Source: Hyphomicrobiales bacterium (GTDB taxonomy: Bacteria > Pseudomonadota > Alphaproteobacteria > Rhizobiales > RI-29). From it: a DNA stretch of 64,000 bases. The position numbers and the translations under genes were made by a program. Below the pieces are notes generated by a model. That model did not search any database. It was not told the origin of the DNA and saw only the letters and a program-made list of their open reading frames with translations. The stretch is taken from NCBI GenBank assembly GCA_016125495.1, contig WGLQ01000014.1:124001-188000 (forward strand). The letters run 5' to 3'. This document shows positions 1-8,432 of this stretch, piece after piece (position 1 is the first letter of the stretch; the number at the start of each line of letters is the position of its first letter).

Positions 1-2
1 TC

Positions 3-584
3 ACGCGCTTCGAACCGGCCGGGCTCGTGCAGGGCAACGAGACGATAAAGAACGCGACGTCCATCCTCGACTATATCTTCCGCGAACTGGCCGTCTCCTA
101 CCTCGGCCGCAGCGACCTTGCGCATGTCGAGCCGAGCGAACTCGGCAGCACCGTGCTCGGTGGCGAGGGCCCCGAGGACGAGCGTGTCGCGCCAGCCGTG
201 CAGGCCGACCGCCTGGTTTCGCGCGGCCTCATGAGGGGCTCGCTCGGCAATCGGCTCGTGGTCATCACGGGTGAGACGGAGCAAGTGACGACGGCCGTCA
301 TTCCGGGCGGCCACGGATCGGCCGCGGCGGTCTCCTCGACGACGCGTTCGGTGTCCGTCACCAAGGAGGTCGCTCGCCACACGGGCTCGCACGACCACGG
401 CGGTGGCACATTCACCCTCGGGGCCACAGCTCTCGCCATCGAGAGCGACGCCGAACGCCGGGCGGCCGCTCGGGTGCGCGGCTACGAGGGCGAAAACTGT
501 CGCGAGTGCGGCAACTTCACGCTGGTGCGCAACGGCACCTGCCTCAAGTGCGACACCTGCGGCACCACCACGGGCTGCAGCTGA
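3..584 (+). CDS. nrdJ: Vitamin B12-dependent ribonucleoside-diphosphate reductase, C-terminal part
   Basis: This is the 3' end (193 residues) of an adenosylcobalamin-dependent class II ribonucleotide reductase, which makes deoxyribonucleotides for DNA synthesis. The 5' part lies outside the window. The visible part starts with the helical segment around [19 protein letters not shown] and ends with a zinc-ribbon-like tail carrying [15 protein letters not shown] and a final CS. Such a cysteine-rich tail is typical of alphaproteobacterial NrdJ and is thought to re-reduce the active-site disulfide. The middle (roughly residues 45–150) is low-complexity linker. The family is well recognised; only the truncation by the window edge limits the call. 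Confidence 0.93.
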   Translation, partial: TRFEPAGLVQGNETIKNATSILDYIFRELAVSYLGRSDLAHVEPSELGSTVLGGEGPEDERVAPAVQADRLVSRGLMRGSLGNRLVVITGETEQVTTAVIPGGHGSAAAVSSTTRSVSVTKEVARHTGSHDHGGGTFTLGATALAIESDAERRAAARVRGYEGENCRECGNFTLVRNGTCLKCDTCGTTTGCS

Positions 585-591
585 TCATTGT

Positions 592-617
592 CCGGCGGCG
601 CCGCAGGGCGCCGCCGG
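592..617 (+). terminator. Hairpin directly after nrdJ
   Basis: A perfect 11-bp GC-only inverted repeat (592–602 with 607–617) with a GCAG tetraloop starts 8 bases after the nrdJ stop. No T-tract follows, so it may be a weak or Rho-assisted terminator, or simply a 3'-end stabilising hairpin. It also lies 38 bases before the next start codon. Confidence 0.5.
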
Positions 618-654
618 CCCGCCATCGCGTACCCGGGGACACGGAAGGTTGCAC

Positions 655-1881
655 ATGTTCGGCAGGCACAAGGATCTGGAAGTCGCGGTCAACGTACTCC
701 TCGATCATCTCGATTCCATCCGCGACATCGCCGACGCCATGCGCGAGACCGGAGCGGATTTTGCCGCACTCGCCGACGATGTGACGACGGGCGACATTCT
801 CGGCCGCCTCTCCGCCATCCGCTCCTTCACCAACGACGTGCGCGGTCTCGAGATGTGCCTCATGGCCAAGGTGCGCCAGGCCCGCCACTGGGCGGCGCGC
901 CTCGAACGGCTCGACCGCACCTGCCCCGCCACGGCCGGCCTCTTCGTTGCCGGCACCGCCTCACTCAACGACGCGATGGTCGCACTTGGCCAGCGCGAAG
1001 CCGAGATGTTCGATGACGGCGATCAGGTGCTTCCCTATCTCATCGACCGTGCCCTGGTGCCGGCCGACACGCTGAGCCTCGACGACGAAACCTCGATCTC
1101 GGCAACCGACGACCTGTTGGTTGCCGGCTGGGTGACCCTCGGCGATCTCGACCGGCTCGCCGAGGCGTTCACCGTCGCGCTCGAAGCGCATTATGCGTTC
1201 GTCGCATCGCTCGAGACCGCGACCTCGTCGAACCTTCCGACACCACATCGCCCGCCCGAAGTCACCGTCGCCCAACCGGCCGTGCGGCCATCGCAGTCGG
1301 TTGCCGCGCGACCCAAAGAAGCGGGCTCCGGTGCCGTCGACGCAACCGCCTCGCCACCGCCGCCGGTCCGGCGCCACGACGACGCCCGGAACGATGGTGC
1401 CCGTTGGGCATCCGAGAGCCAATTCATCGAGCATATGCTCGAGCTGACGGGGCCGAAACGGTCGACACAACCGGCCGCCGTCGGGAATGCCCGAGACGAC
1501 GAGGAGACGATTCTCGAACTCGAGCGTCGTGTGGCTGGTGCAGATGGTTCACAAGGCGCACCGGCCGAACGATCCGGGGCGGATGAAGACGCCATCTCCA
1601 CCGGACCGAACGCGGATGCCGAGCCGGCCTCGAAAGCCGCGACGCTCGACACCGCAACGGCCGAGAGCAGCGCCGATGCGACCCCCGAAATCGCAGCCGA
1701 CACGGCGGACGAGGAGGAGCCGATCGATGCCGACTCACTCGCCGAACCGATCGATGCGGCCTCGCTGGCGGCGCCACTCGATGCTGCCTCGCTCGCGCAC
1801 GGGATTTTCGGCCGCCTGAAGCGTGCCGCCGCCGGCTCGCTTTCCGAACGCCTCGCCGACACCACCACGACGAAAACCTAG
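655..1881 (+). CDS. Hypothetical protein with alanine/aspartate-rich C-terminal repeats
   Basis: I do not recognise this 408-residue protein. The chosen ATG begins MFGRHKDLEVAV; the open frame extends further upstream but would overlap nrdJ. The first ~210 residues look like a mostly helical folded domain (for example DHLDSIRDIADAMRET and LEMCLMAKVRQARHWAARL). Residues ~215–340 are Pro/Ala/Arg-rich and probably disordered. Near the C-terminus a 9-residue motif occurs three times (EPIDADSLA, EPIDAASLA, APLDAASLA), followed by a short basic helix, GIFGRLKRAAAG. There is no signal peptide or membrane segment. It follows nrdJ by 70 bases on the same strand, so co-transcription is possible if the hairpin at 592–617 is leaky. 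Function unknown. Confidence 0.75.
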   Translation: MFGRHKDLEVAVNVLLDHLDSIRDIADAMRETGADFAALADDVTTGDILGRLSAIRSFTNDVRGLEMCLMAKVRQARHWAARLERLDRTCPATAGLFVAGTASLNDAMVALGQREAEMFDDGDQVLPYLIDRALVPADTLSLDDETSISATDDLLVAGWVTLGDLDRLAEAFTVALEAHYAFVASLETATSSNLPTPHRPPEVTVAQPAVRPSQSVAARPKEAGSGAVDATASPPPPVRRHDDARNDGARWASESQFIEHMLELTGPKRSTQPAAVGNARDDEETILELERRVAGADGSQGAPAERSGADEDAISTGPNADAEPASKAATLDTATAESSADATPEIAADTADEEEPIDADSLAEPIDAASLAAPLDAASLAHGIFGRLKRAAAGSLSERLADTTTTKT

Positions 1882-1971
1882 TGTCGCATCACGGACGCTT
1901 GGCTCACGATCGCCGAAAGGTGATCTGCCAAGCGTCCGCGAAACTCCAGGATCGGGCGCGGCGCGCGCCGA

Positions 1972-3630
1972 TCAGCCGCGATCGAAGCGCTTGAACTTGA
2001 TGCGGTGCGGCTCGACGGCGGCATCGCCGAGGCGCCGCTTCTTGTCTTCCTCGTAGGCTTCGAAATTCCCTTCGAACCACTCGACATGGCTGTCGCCCTC
2101 GAAGGCGAGGATGTGGGTCGCGAGGCGATCGAGGAAGAAGCGGTCGTGGCTGATCACGACCACGCATCCGGGAAAGGTTTCGAGCGCGGTCTCCAGCGCC
2201 GAAAGCGTCTCGACGTCGAGGTCGTTGGTCGGCTCGTCGAGGAGCAGGAGATTGCCTCCCTCCTTGAGCATCTTGGCGAGGTGGACGCGGTTGCGCTCAC
2301 CGCCCGAGAGCTGGCCGACCTTCTTTTGCTGGTCACCACCCTTGAAGTTGAACCAGCCGACGTAAGCGCGCGACGGCACCTCCTTCTTGCCCAGCATGAT
2401 CTGGTCGAGGCCGCCGGAGATCTCCTCCCAGACGGTCTTCTTGGGATCGAGCGCGTCGCGGCTCTGGTCGACGTACCCGAGCTTGACCGTCTCGCCGAGG
2501 CGGATGGCGCCCGCGTCGGGCTTTTCCTGGCCGGTGATCATGCGAAAAAGCGTCGTCTTGCCCGCGCCGTTCGGCCCGATCACGCCGACGATGCCGCCCG
2601 GCGGCAGGCGGAACGAAAGATTGTCGATCAGCAATTCGTCGCCGAAGCCTTTCGACAACCCCTCGGCCTCGAGGACCACGCCACCGAGCCGGGGGCCTGC
2701 GGGGATTTGAATCTGCGCGAAGCGAACCTCCTCGCGCTCGGCCGTGTCGCGCAACTCCTCGTAGGCGCGAATGCGCGCCTTGGATTTCGCCTGCCGGGCC
2801 TTCGGGGATGCGCGGATCCACTCCAACTCGCGCTCGAGCGCCTTCTTGCGACCTTCCTCGGCGCGCCCCTCGACCTCCATGCGCTTGGACTTCTGCTCGA
2901 GCCAGGAGGAATAGTTCCCCTTGTAGGGCACCCCCTGGCCGCGATCCAGCTCGAGCGTCCAGGCGGTGATGTTGTCGAGGAAATAGCGGTCGTGCGTGAC
3001 GAGGATGACGCAGCCCGGATAGTCGACGAGGAAACGCTCGAGCCAGGCGACCGTCTCGGCGTCGAGGTGGTTGGTCGGCTCGTCGAGGAGCAGCACGTCG
3101 GGGCGCGAGAGCAAGAGCCGGCAGAGCGCCACGCGCCGCCGCTCGCCGCCCGAAAGCTTGCTGACGTCGGCATCGCCGGGCGGGCAGCGCAAAGCATCCA
3201 TCGCCTGCTCGACCTGGGCATCGAGGTCCCAGAGGTTGCCGGCATCGATCGCGTCCTGCAGGCGCGCCATCTCCTCGGCCGTCTCGTCGGAGTAGTCCAT
3301 GGCCAGCTCGTTGTAGCGGTCGAGCATGGCCTTCTTGGCCGCCACCCCCTCCATCACGTTGCCGAGCACGTCCTTGCTGGCATCGAGCGGAGGCTCCTGC
3401 GAGAGATAGCCGAGCGTGACGCCGTCCGCCGCCCAGGCCTCGCCGACGAACTCCTTGTCGAGGCCGGACATGATCTTGAGCAGCGTCGACTTGCCGGAGC
3501 CGTTGACGCCGACGACGCCGATCTTGGCGCCGGGCAGGAACGAGAGGCGGATGTCCTTCAGGACCTGCTTGCCGCCGGGGTAGGTCTTGGAGACCCGATC
3601 CATGTGGTAGACGTACTGGGGTGTGGCCAT
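1972..3630 (-). CDS. ettA: Energy-dependent translational throttle protein EttA (ABC-F ATPase)
   Basis: This 552-residue ABC-F protein has two ATP-binding cassettes and no membrane domain. EttA binds the ribosomal E site and gates the first elongation step according to the ATP/ADP ratio. Cassette 1 has Walker A GVNGSGKS at ~41–48, signature LSGGERRR and Walker [13 protein letters not shown]. Cassette 2 has [16 protein letters not shown] and [12 protein letters not shown]. Between them lies a charged arm with [15 protein letters not shown], typical of EttA. The length and the N-terminus [21 protein letters not shown] match the family. It is transcribed alone on the minus strand, convergent with the gene ending at 1881. 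The large open frame on the opposite strand here is a shadow. Confidence 0.97.
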   Translation of the reverse strand: MATPQYVYHMDRVSKTYPGGKQVLKDIRLSFLPGAKIGVVGVNGSGKSTLLKIMSGLDKEFVGEAWAADGVTLGYLSQEPPLDASKDVLGNVMEGVAAKKAMLDRYNELAMDYSDETAEEMARLQDAIDAGNLWDLDAQVEQAMDALRCPPGDADVSKLSGGERRRVALCRLLLSRPDVLLLDEPTNHLDAETVAWLERFLVDYPGCVILVTHDRYFLDNITAWTLELDRGQGVPYKGNYSSWLEQKSKRMEVEGRAEEGRKKALERELEWIRASPKARQAKSKARIRAYEELRDTAEREEVRFAQIQIPAGPRLGGVVLEAEGLSKGFGDELLIDNLSFRLPPGGIVGVIGPNGAGKTTLFRMITGQEKPDAGAIRLGETVKLGYVDQSRDALDPKKTVWEEISGGLDQIMLGKKEVPSRAYVGWFNFKGGDQQKKVGQLSGGERNRVHLAKMLKEGGNLLLLDEPTNDLDVETLSALETALETFPGCVVVISHDRFFLDRLATHILAFEGDSHVEWFEGNFEAYEEDKKRRLGDAAVEPHRIKFKRFDRG

Positions 3631-3864
3631 GGAAGGCTCCTTGAGGGCACGATGTGCTGCCCGCTCATTTGGGGATGCGCGGTTCTAGCGGAAGGGGCCG
3701 GGCGGGCGCAATCGCAACCGCGACTTGGCCGACCCCGATGCGCGTGGTATCCGGGTTGCAGCTCCCATGCGAGGCCCACGGGCCGCTCCCACGCCACCGT
3801 CGACGCCGGGGCGAGGGGCGGTGGCCTCCGACCGAACCGGCAAGCGACCCGAGGTGCAATTCGA

Positions 3865-4092
3865 ATGACCGGCAAGGACGAGATACCGATCGGCGACGAC
3901 GACCTCGACCAGCTCGTCGGACAGCTCCAGTCCGAGGAAGAGGCGGCGCGCAAGTCACGGCTCGGCTCGATCGAGAGCCTGCGCCAGTGGCTTCTGGAGA
4001 CGGGCTCACTCAGCCATATCGCTCAGTCGACCAATTTTGCCCAGTATGCACCGGCCCTTCTGCAGATGTTGCAGCGGCTCCTCGGGGTCTGA
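3865..4092 (+). CDS. Small acidic protein, paralog of the next gene; GTPase operon member 1
   Basis: A 75-residue protein of unknown function. The start ATG at 3865 has GAGG about 10 bases upstream; the longer open frame in this phase runs antisense to ettA and is not credible. The N-terminal third is acidic (DDDLDQLVGQLQSEEEAA). The C-terminal half is amphipathic to hydrophobic, ending APALLQMLQRLLGV. Residues 12–74 align without gaps to residues 44–106 of the next gene product with 19 identities, including the shared pattern QL..QL..EEEA, ESL..W and PA. The two genes are therefore an ancient tandem duplication. It is the first of three same-strand genes leading into an Era-like GTPase at 4542, which suggests a shared function. 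No signal peptide. Confidence 0.75.
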   Translation: MTGKDEIPIGDDDLDQLVGQLQSEEEAARKSRLGSIESLRQWLLETGSLSHIAQSTNFAQYAPALLQMLQRLLGV

Positions 4093-4158
4093 GCGGCCGC
4101 CGGAACGTCTGTTCGCACGTCGCCAGCCGTCACCGCGCACCTGGAAAAGGATGTCCCG

Positions 4159-4545
4159 ATGACCATTCCCCCTCGAGACGACCCCGAACCGAGTGTCATG
4201 GTGGTGGGGGACGGCCCGAACGAGGTGCCGCTGACCGACGAGGAGTTGCAGGCCCTCACACAAGGTCTCAGCGCCGGCCTCGGCGAGGACGATGCGGCAC
4301 AACTGCTGGCCCAACTCGGGCTCGAGGAAGAGGCCGGGAGCGCGGCGACCGCCAGCGCCATGGAGAGCCTCGGGGTCTGGGCGGCCGGCCAGCCGGCCTT
4401 GCGCGAACTCTTCATGGTCGAGCGGATCGCCGACATCATCCCGGCGATCGTCAGCTTCTTTCGCGCCATGCTGCACCGGCCCGCGCGCGGTGAGGGCGAC
4501 GACGAAAGCGGCCCGGCCGGCGCCGAGGAGGGCCGCGAGCCGTGA
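4159..4545 (+). CDS. Small acidic protein, paralog of the upstream gene; GTPase operon member 2
   Basis: A 128-residue protein of unknown function. An AAGGA ribosome-binding site sits about 8 bases before the ATG. Residues 44–106 match the 75-residue upstream protein over 63 ungapped columns (about 30% identity). This copy has an extra N-terminal extension containing LTDEELQALTQGLSAGL and a Gly/Glu-rich acidic tail. The hydrophobic stretch ERIADIIPAIVSFFRAML is too polar at its edges for a confident transmembrane call and could be a membrane-peripheral or protein-binding helix. Its stop codon overlaps the GTG start of the GTPase gene (ATGA-type overlap, GTGA), so translation of the two is probably coupled. 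Confidence 0.78.
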   Translation: MTIPPRDDPEPSVMVVGDGPNEVPLTDEELQALTQGLSAGLGEDDAAQLLAQLGLEEEAGSAATASAMESLGVWAAGQPALRELFMVERIADIIPAIVSFFRAMLHRPARGEGDDESGPAGAEEGREP

Positions 4546-5405
4546 GCGCCCGCAAACCTCCCGCGAATGACCCCGCCGCCCTCTCACCCGAGGTGCTCGA
4601 TCCCGTCGTTCGCGCGATCGAGGCCGAGTATCAGCGCAAGCCACCGACGCTCGCCGTCATCGGCCTATCGGGCGTCGGTAAATCGTCCATCATCAACGCC
4701 ATGTTCGGCACCAAGCGCGATACGTCGGCAACGACGCGCGGCACCTCGCGCTTTCACAAGCGCAACTTCGAAATCGTGCAGGCCTTCGACCTCGAGAGCG
4801 CCCGCGTCGAGGCAACGCGCATCGGCTGCGTCATGCGGCTGATCGATGCGCCAGGACTCGGCGAGGATGTCGGGCTCGACGACAACTACCTGGCGCGCTA
4901 CCGGCGTCATCTGCCGGAGGCGGACGTGGCGCTCTGGGTGCTGGCGGCGCGCAACCGGGCCCTCGCGCTCGACCAGCAGTATCTCGAGCGCCTCAAGGAC
5001 GTGCTGCCCAACCTCGTCATCGGCATCAACCAGGTCGATCTCGTCGAGCCGCTCGGCTGGAACGAGGCGATCAACATGCCCTCCAAGGTCCAGGCCGGCC
5101 ACATCGCCGAGATCGTCGCCGACCGGCGGGCAAAGCTCGGGGCGGTCCTCGGCTCGGAGCCGCCGACGGTCGCCTTCAGCGCGCTGCGGTTCTTCAACCT
5201 GCAGCAGCTTTTCGCCACCTGCCTCGAGGCCGCACCCGCGAACCGGCGCTGGATGTTCGAACTGCTCAAATCGTTCTCGACCCGCGACTGGCTGGCCCAG
5301 GCCAAGGGCCTCACCGACACCCAGCGTCAGCAGCTCGCCGCCCGCTACATCACCAGCGACGGCAAGCTCGACCTCGACGACCTCGCCGGCCTCACGCGCA
5401 GCTGA
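4542..5405 (+). CDS. Era-like / YfjP-type GTPase
   Basis: A 287-residue small GTPase. G1 is GLSGVGKSS (41–49), a G2 Thr lies in the TTRGTSRF segment (~64–71), G3 is DAPG (102–105), G4 is NQVD (163–166) and a G5-like SAL follows at about residue 215. The GTG start at 4542 is preceded by GAGGAGG and overlaps the stop of the previous gene. The family (Era-like GTPases such as YfjP/YeeP, part of the TRAFAC class) often lacks a known role. The C-terminal ~65 residues have no KH domain, so this is not Era itself. Context suggests it works with the two small paralogous proteins encoded just upstream, as regulators, partners or effectors; that is inference. Confidence 0.85.
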   Translation: MSARKPPANDPAALSPEVLDPVVRAIEAEYQRKPPTLAVIGLSGVGKSSIINAMFGTKRDTSATTRGTSRFHKRNFEIVQAFDLESARVEATRIGCVMRLIDAPGLGEDVGLDDNYLARYRRHLPEADVALWVLAARNRALALDQQYLERLKDVLPNLVIGINQVDLVEPLGWNEAINMPSKVQAGHIAEIVADRRAKLGAVLGSEPPTVAFSALRFFNLQQLFATCLEAAPANRRWMFELLKSFSTRDWLAQAKGLTDTQRQQLAARYITSDGKLDLDDLAGLTRS

Positions 5406-5507
5406 GACGGGCGCGGGCTCTCGACATCACGCATCCCGGAAAAGACGGCCCCGTCGCCGCGCGGCGCCCGTTCTCCACAGCTTACGCCACGGCCGCCATC
5501 GACACGG

Positions 5508-5541
5508 GCGCGCTTCCCCCGGTTCATCGGGGGAAGCGCGC
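5508..5541. other. Perfect 14-bp inverted repeat
   Basis: Bases 5508–5521 are exactly complementary to 5528–5541 around a 6-base loop (GTTCAT). It lies between the GTPase stop and the next start. There is no T-tract on the plus strand. It could be a transcription terminator for the GTPase operon or a leader hairpin for the gene at 5573. Confidence 0.55.
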
Positions 5542-5572
5542 GGTCTCGATTCGCGCGCGACGAGGGGGCCAC

Positions 5573-6709
5573 ATGCAGAGTGCCATGGAGGGGCAAGAAC
5601 CGCCGTCGCACCGGCGCGCGAATCTCGGCGATCGGCTGTCGCGTGCCGCATTTCTGCTCCTCGCGCTCCTTGCGGCTGCATTCCCTGCGGACCGGCTCGC
5701 GGCCGCCTCCCCGGGACCGGCACCGGATGGTGTGACCCCGAGCGTCGTCGCCCGCTTCGAGGTTGCGGCCGGCACCTCCCGACTTTCGGACCTGCGCCTC
5801 AAGGATGGCCGCGACTATTTCGTCCTCATCCAGCGCATGCCACCGTTGCGCCTCGACCTTTCCAGCCTCGAGGCCGCACGCCGCACGTTCAACGAAACCG
5901 ACGCGCTCAAGGGCAACCTCGGCCATGCCATGGTCGGCTGGCGCTGCGGCGGGCGCGACGGGCTCGTCTCGCAATACGGCGAGACACAGTTGCAGGGCGC
6001 ACGCATGCTGCTTTCGGGCTGGGGGTTGACGACCTTGCTCAGCACCTTCACCGACGGCTACCTGCGCGGCTTCGACTATCTGGAGAGCATCATCGCGCGC
6101 AAGGGTTTCGAGGTGAAGGCGCAGGTCCTCGCCATCGAGATCGGTCCCGGCGAATGCGCCGCGCTCCAGGCCGCGCTCGAGCGCTACATGACGGACCCCC
6201 GCCAGCCCGCGCGGCGCTTTTCGATGATTCTCTCCCCGCTCGGCTTCGAAGGCGGCGGCTGCCTCACCTTCGCGGTCGCGCTCGGCCACTGGTCGGGCGT
6301 CCTCGCCGGCCTCTGGTCCGCACTCGAACGCGAGTTGCCGATCCACGCCGGCCCCTTCGGCAACCCGGGCGCGCCGCCCGATCTCGTCGAGCCGTTCGCG
6401 CCGGCAACCGCGCTCGCCCCGCAATTTGTCCCCCTCGCCGAGGTCTACGACGAGCCCTGGCAGCGTGGGCCCGCGCTCGGACACGTGCGCATCATGGACC
6501 CCGAACTGATCTATGCGGCGATCGCCGCTGTGCGCGAGGCGGCGGGGGGGCCCAATGCGTTCGACGTATCCCGCGCGCTCCCCGCTAGCGACCCCGGCCC
6601 GCGCGCCGCCAGAGCCGCCGCCCGGCGCTGGCTCGAAAACCTCGGGCCCCGCACCCTCTCGACCCGGCAAGCCCCCTGGGCCTCCATCGTACTCGTGGAA
6701 CGGCCATAG
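5573..6709 (+). CDS. Exported protein of unknown function
   Basis: I do not recognise this 378-residue protein. After a basic start it has a hydrophobic signal segment (about residues 24–45, [20 protein letters not shown]), so it is probably exported to the periplasm. The mature part contains a Gly/Cys-containing block (HAMVGWRCGGRDGLVSQYGE) followed by a hydrophobic stretch (SGWGLTTLLSTFTDGYLRGF). Spacing of cysteines (C in WRCGG, C in PGECAAL, C in GGGCLTF) could allow disulfides. The ATG at 5573 has GAGGGGG about 5 bases upstream. It follows the GTPase gene by 167 bases containing a strong hairpin, so it may be a separate transcript. Confidence 0.75.
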   Translation: MQSAMEGQEPPSHRRANLGDRLSRAAFLLLALLAAAFPADRLAAASPGPAPDGVTPSVVARFEVAAGTSRLSDLRLKDGRDYFVLIQRMPPLRLDLSSLEAARRTFNETDALKGNLGHAMVGWRCGGRDGLVSQYGETQLQGARMLLSGWGLTTLLSTFTDGYLRGFDYLESIIARKGFEVKAQVLAIEIGPGECAALQAALERYMTDPRQPARRFSMILSPLGFEGGGCLTFAVALGHWSGVLAGLWSALERELPIHAGPFGNPGAPPDLVEPFAPATALAPQFVPLAEVYDEPWQRGPALGHVRIMDPELIYAAIAAVREAAGGPNAFDVSRALPASDPGPRAARAAARRWLENLGPRTLSTRQAPWASIVLVERP

Positions 6710-6771
6710 CGGCTCGCGCGGGCCAGCAAGGAAGGCATCGTCCCCCGTCCGCCCCGGAGAGCGTAGCGGCA

Positions 6772-7158
6772 TCACGCGGCGTTTGGAGCCTCCCCCTCCG
6801 CCTCGCCCTTCCCCCCGCGCCGGCGCTCGAGTTCGAGGCCGACCTCGGCGATCGCCTCGATCGCCGGCACCAGCCGCTCGCCGAGATCGTTGAGCGCATA
6901 TTCCACCGAGGGCGGCGAGGTCGGCATGACGCGCCGCTCGATGACGCCGTGCGCTTCGAGATCGCGCAGGCGCTGCGTCAGCACCTTCGGCGAGATGCCC
7001 GGAATGTCCGCCTTGAGCTCGCTGAAGCGGCGCGGCCCACCGCGCAGGTTCCAAATGACGTTCGGCGCCCAGGCCCCGCCGATGATCGACATGCAGCCGA
7101 GCAGCGGACAGCCGCCGGGCGGGGCGGGACTGCGATTGCGGCGCATTTTCAATGCCAT
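6772..7158 (-). CDS. HxlR-family winged-helix transcriptional regulator
   Basis: This 128-residue protein fits the HxlR/YodB family of small MarR-like DNA-binding proteins. Family features visible are the N-terminal cysteine pair (C17, C22: GGCPLLGCMSIIGGAW), the core WNLRGGPRRFSELKADIPGISPKVLTQRL recognition region and the wing VMPTSPPSVEYALNDLG. HxlR regulators commonly sense electrophiles, oxidants or aldehydes through the N-terminal cysteine. It is divergent from a glutathione S-transferase gene, and two similar palindromes lie in the shared intergenic region, which fits control of that operon and itself. Confidence 0.92.
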   Translation of the reverse strand: MALKMRRNRSPAPPGGCPLLGCMSIIGGAWAPNVIWNLRGGPRRFSELKADIPGISPKVLTQRLRDLEAHGVIERRVMPTSPPSVEYALNDLGERLVPAIEAIAEVGLELERRRGGKGEAEGEAPNAA

Positions 7159-7213
7159 GGGCCTCTCCTCGAAGGCTGCCCGGCTCGCTGGCGCGGCGCT
7201 CTCACCGGTGAGG

Positions 7214-7268
7214 AACCAGGTTTCCGGCCGGAAACACGATTTCGCGATATCATCATGAAACCAGGTTT
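7214..7268. promoter_or_regulatory. Candidate HxlR operators in the divergent intergenic region
   Basis: The 10-mer AACCAGGTTT occurs at 7214–7223 and at 7259–7268. Each is the core of a small palindrome of the form AACC-A-GGTT. The first copy also abuts a perfect 16-bp palindrome, GTTTCCGGCCGGAAAC (7220–7235). They lie between the hxlR-type gene and the GST gene, where their shared promoters must be. Assignment to the regulator is by position and symmetry only. Confidence 0.55.
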
Positions 7269-7330
7269 ACAAGAGTGACCCCGCCCCCTAGATGGGCCGC
7301 GTCGAGACACCCAGCCATGGAGACGTTCCC

Positions 7331-7936
7331 GTGAAGCTCTATTACTCCCCCGGTGCCTGCTCGCTCGCCAGCCACATCGCGCTCGCCGAGGTCGGCGCAA
7401 AGTACACCATCGAGAAGGTCAACACCAAGACCAAGGAGATCGCCTCGGGCGGCGACTTCTGGAAGGTCAACCCGAACGGCTACGTGCCGGCACTCGAGAT
7501 CGCCGGCGGCGAGGTGCTGACCGAGGGCCCCGCCATCCTCACCTACATCGCCGAGACGCACCCGGCGGCCAAGCTCGTACCGGCAACGCCGCTCGAGCGG
7601 GCCCGTCACAATTCCCTCCTCAACTTCGTCGGCTCGGAACTGCACAAGGCGTTCAGCCCGTTCTTTTCCGACAAGCCCGAGGGCGCGGCGCGCGAAAAGG
7701 CGCTCGCCAAGCTCAAGGCGCGGATGGGCCACATCGAGCGCCAGCTCGCGGACGGACGCACGTATCTGACCGGCAGCCAGTTCACCGTCGCCGACGCCTA
7801 CGCGTTCGTGGTTGCCAAGTGGTCGCGCTTCATCGATCTTTCCCTCGATGAATGGCCGCACGTGAAGGCCTTCGTCGATCGCGTCGCGGCGCGCCCGGCG
7901 GTGCAGCAGGCGATGCGCGAGGAAGGCCTCCTCTGA
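7331..7936 (+). CDS. Glutathione S-transferase
   Basis: A 201-residue cytosolic glutathione S-transferase of the bacterial beta-class GstA type. It conjugates glutathione to electrophiles. The N-terminal thioredoxin-like domain begins MKLYYSPGACSLASHIALAE-like, with the conserved SPGACS catalytic region, then VPAL and the EGPAILTYIAE glutathione-binding motif. The C-terminal helical domain has the N-capping motif FTVADAYAF. I prefer the GTG at 7331, with GGAG eight bases upstream, because it gives the family N-terminus and the same length as E. coli GstA. An ATG at 7292 in frame would add 13 residues. It is first in an operon with an NTF2-like protein and a cupin, and divergent from an HxlR regulator. 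Confidence 0.93.
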   Translation: MKLYYSPGACSLASHIALAEVGAKYTIEKVNTKTKEIASGGDFWKVNPNGYVPALEIAGGEVLTEGPAILTYIAETHPAAKLVPATPLERARHNSLLNFVGSELHKAFSPFFSDKPEGAAREKALAKLKARMGHIERQLADGRTYLTGSQFTVADAYAFVVAKWSRFIDLSLDEWPHVKAFVDRVAARPAVQQAMREEGLL

Positions 7937-8005
7937 GGCCGGCGGACAGGAACGGGGCGGACGGCCGCGCGGCGTGCGCGGCCGCACCCTCGAAGGGGAG
8001 GACGG

Positions 8006-8398
8006 ATGATGACGACCAGCGAAACGGCGGCCGACGCTGCCGCCATCATCGCGCAGATGCAGCGCTATTTCGACGGCCTCTATCACAGCGACACGGGCCG
8101 GCTCGCAGCGGTGTTCCATCCCCGCGCCCGCTACGTGACGGCGAGCGGCGCCGACCTTGTCGACATCGGCATGGACGAATATTTCCCGATCGTCGATGCC
8201 CGCCCGGCGCCCGCGAGCCGCGGCGAGCCGCGCCGTGATGCCATCGAGCAGATCGCCTTCGCTGGACCCGTCACGGCGCACGTCAGGGCGCGCTGCGCCA
8301 TCGCCGAGCGGCGCTTCACCGACCTCCTCACCTTCATCAAGGTGGACGGCGAGTGGCGGATCATTTCCAAGGTCTTCCACTACGACATCGCGGCGTGA
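8006..8398 (+). CDS. Nuclear transport factor 2-like (SnoaL/lumazine-binding-like) protein
   Basis: This 130-residue protein has the size and pattern of a single NTF2-like cone fold: an N-terminal helix (AAIIAQMQRYFDGLYHSD), then RLAAVFHPRARYVTASG, and C-terminal strands ending DLLTFIKVDGEWRIISKVFHYD. The last segment, W-R-I-I-S-K-V-F, is characteristic of the group. Members are small enzymes or binding proteins, often tied to detoxification or stress operons. It lies 69 bases after the GST gene and 34 bases before a ChrR-like cupin gene, probably on one transcript. The substrate cannot be inferred. Confidence 0.85.
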   Translation: MMTTSETAADAAAIIAQMQRYFDGLYHSDTGRLAAVFHPRARYVTASGADLVDIGMDEYFPIVDARPAPASRGEPRRDAIEQIAFAGPVTAHVRARCAIAERRFTDLLTFIKVDGEWRIISKVFHYDIAA

Positions 8399-8432
8399 TC
8401 GCAGCCCGCCAGCCGGCGTCAGGGAGGACCCG

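Noticed and set aside
2005-3864. The long plus-strand open frame leading into the 75-residue protein
   Set aside because: It runs opposite ettA. Only the part from the ATG at 3865, with its own ribosome-binding site and paralogy to the next gene, is credible.
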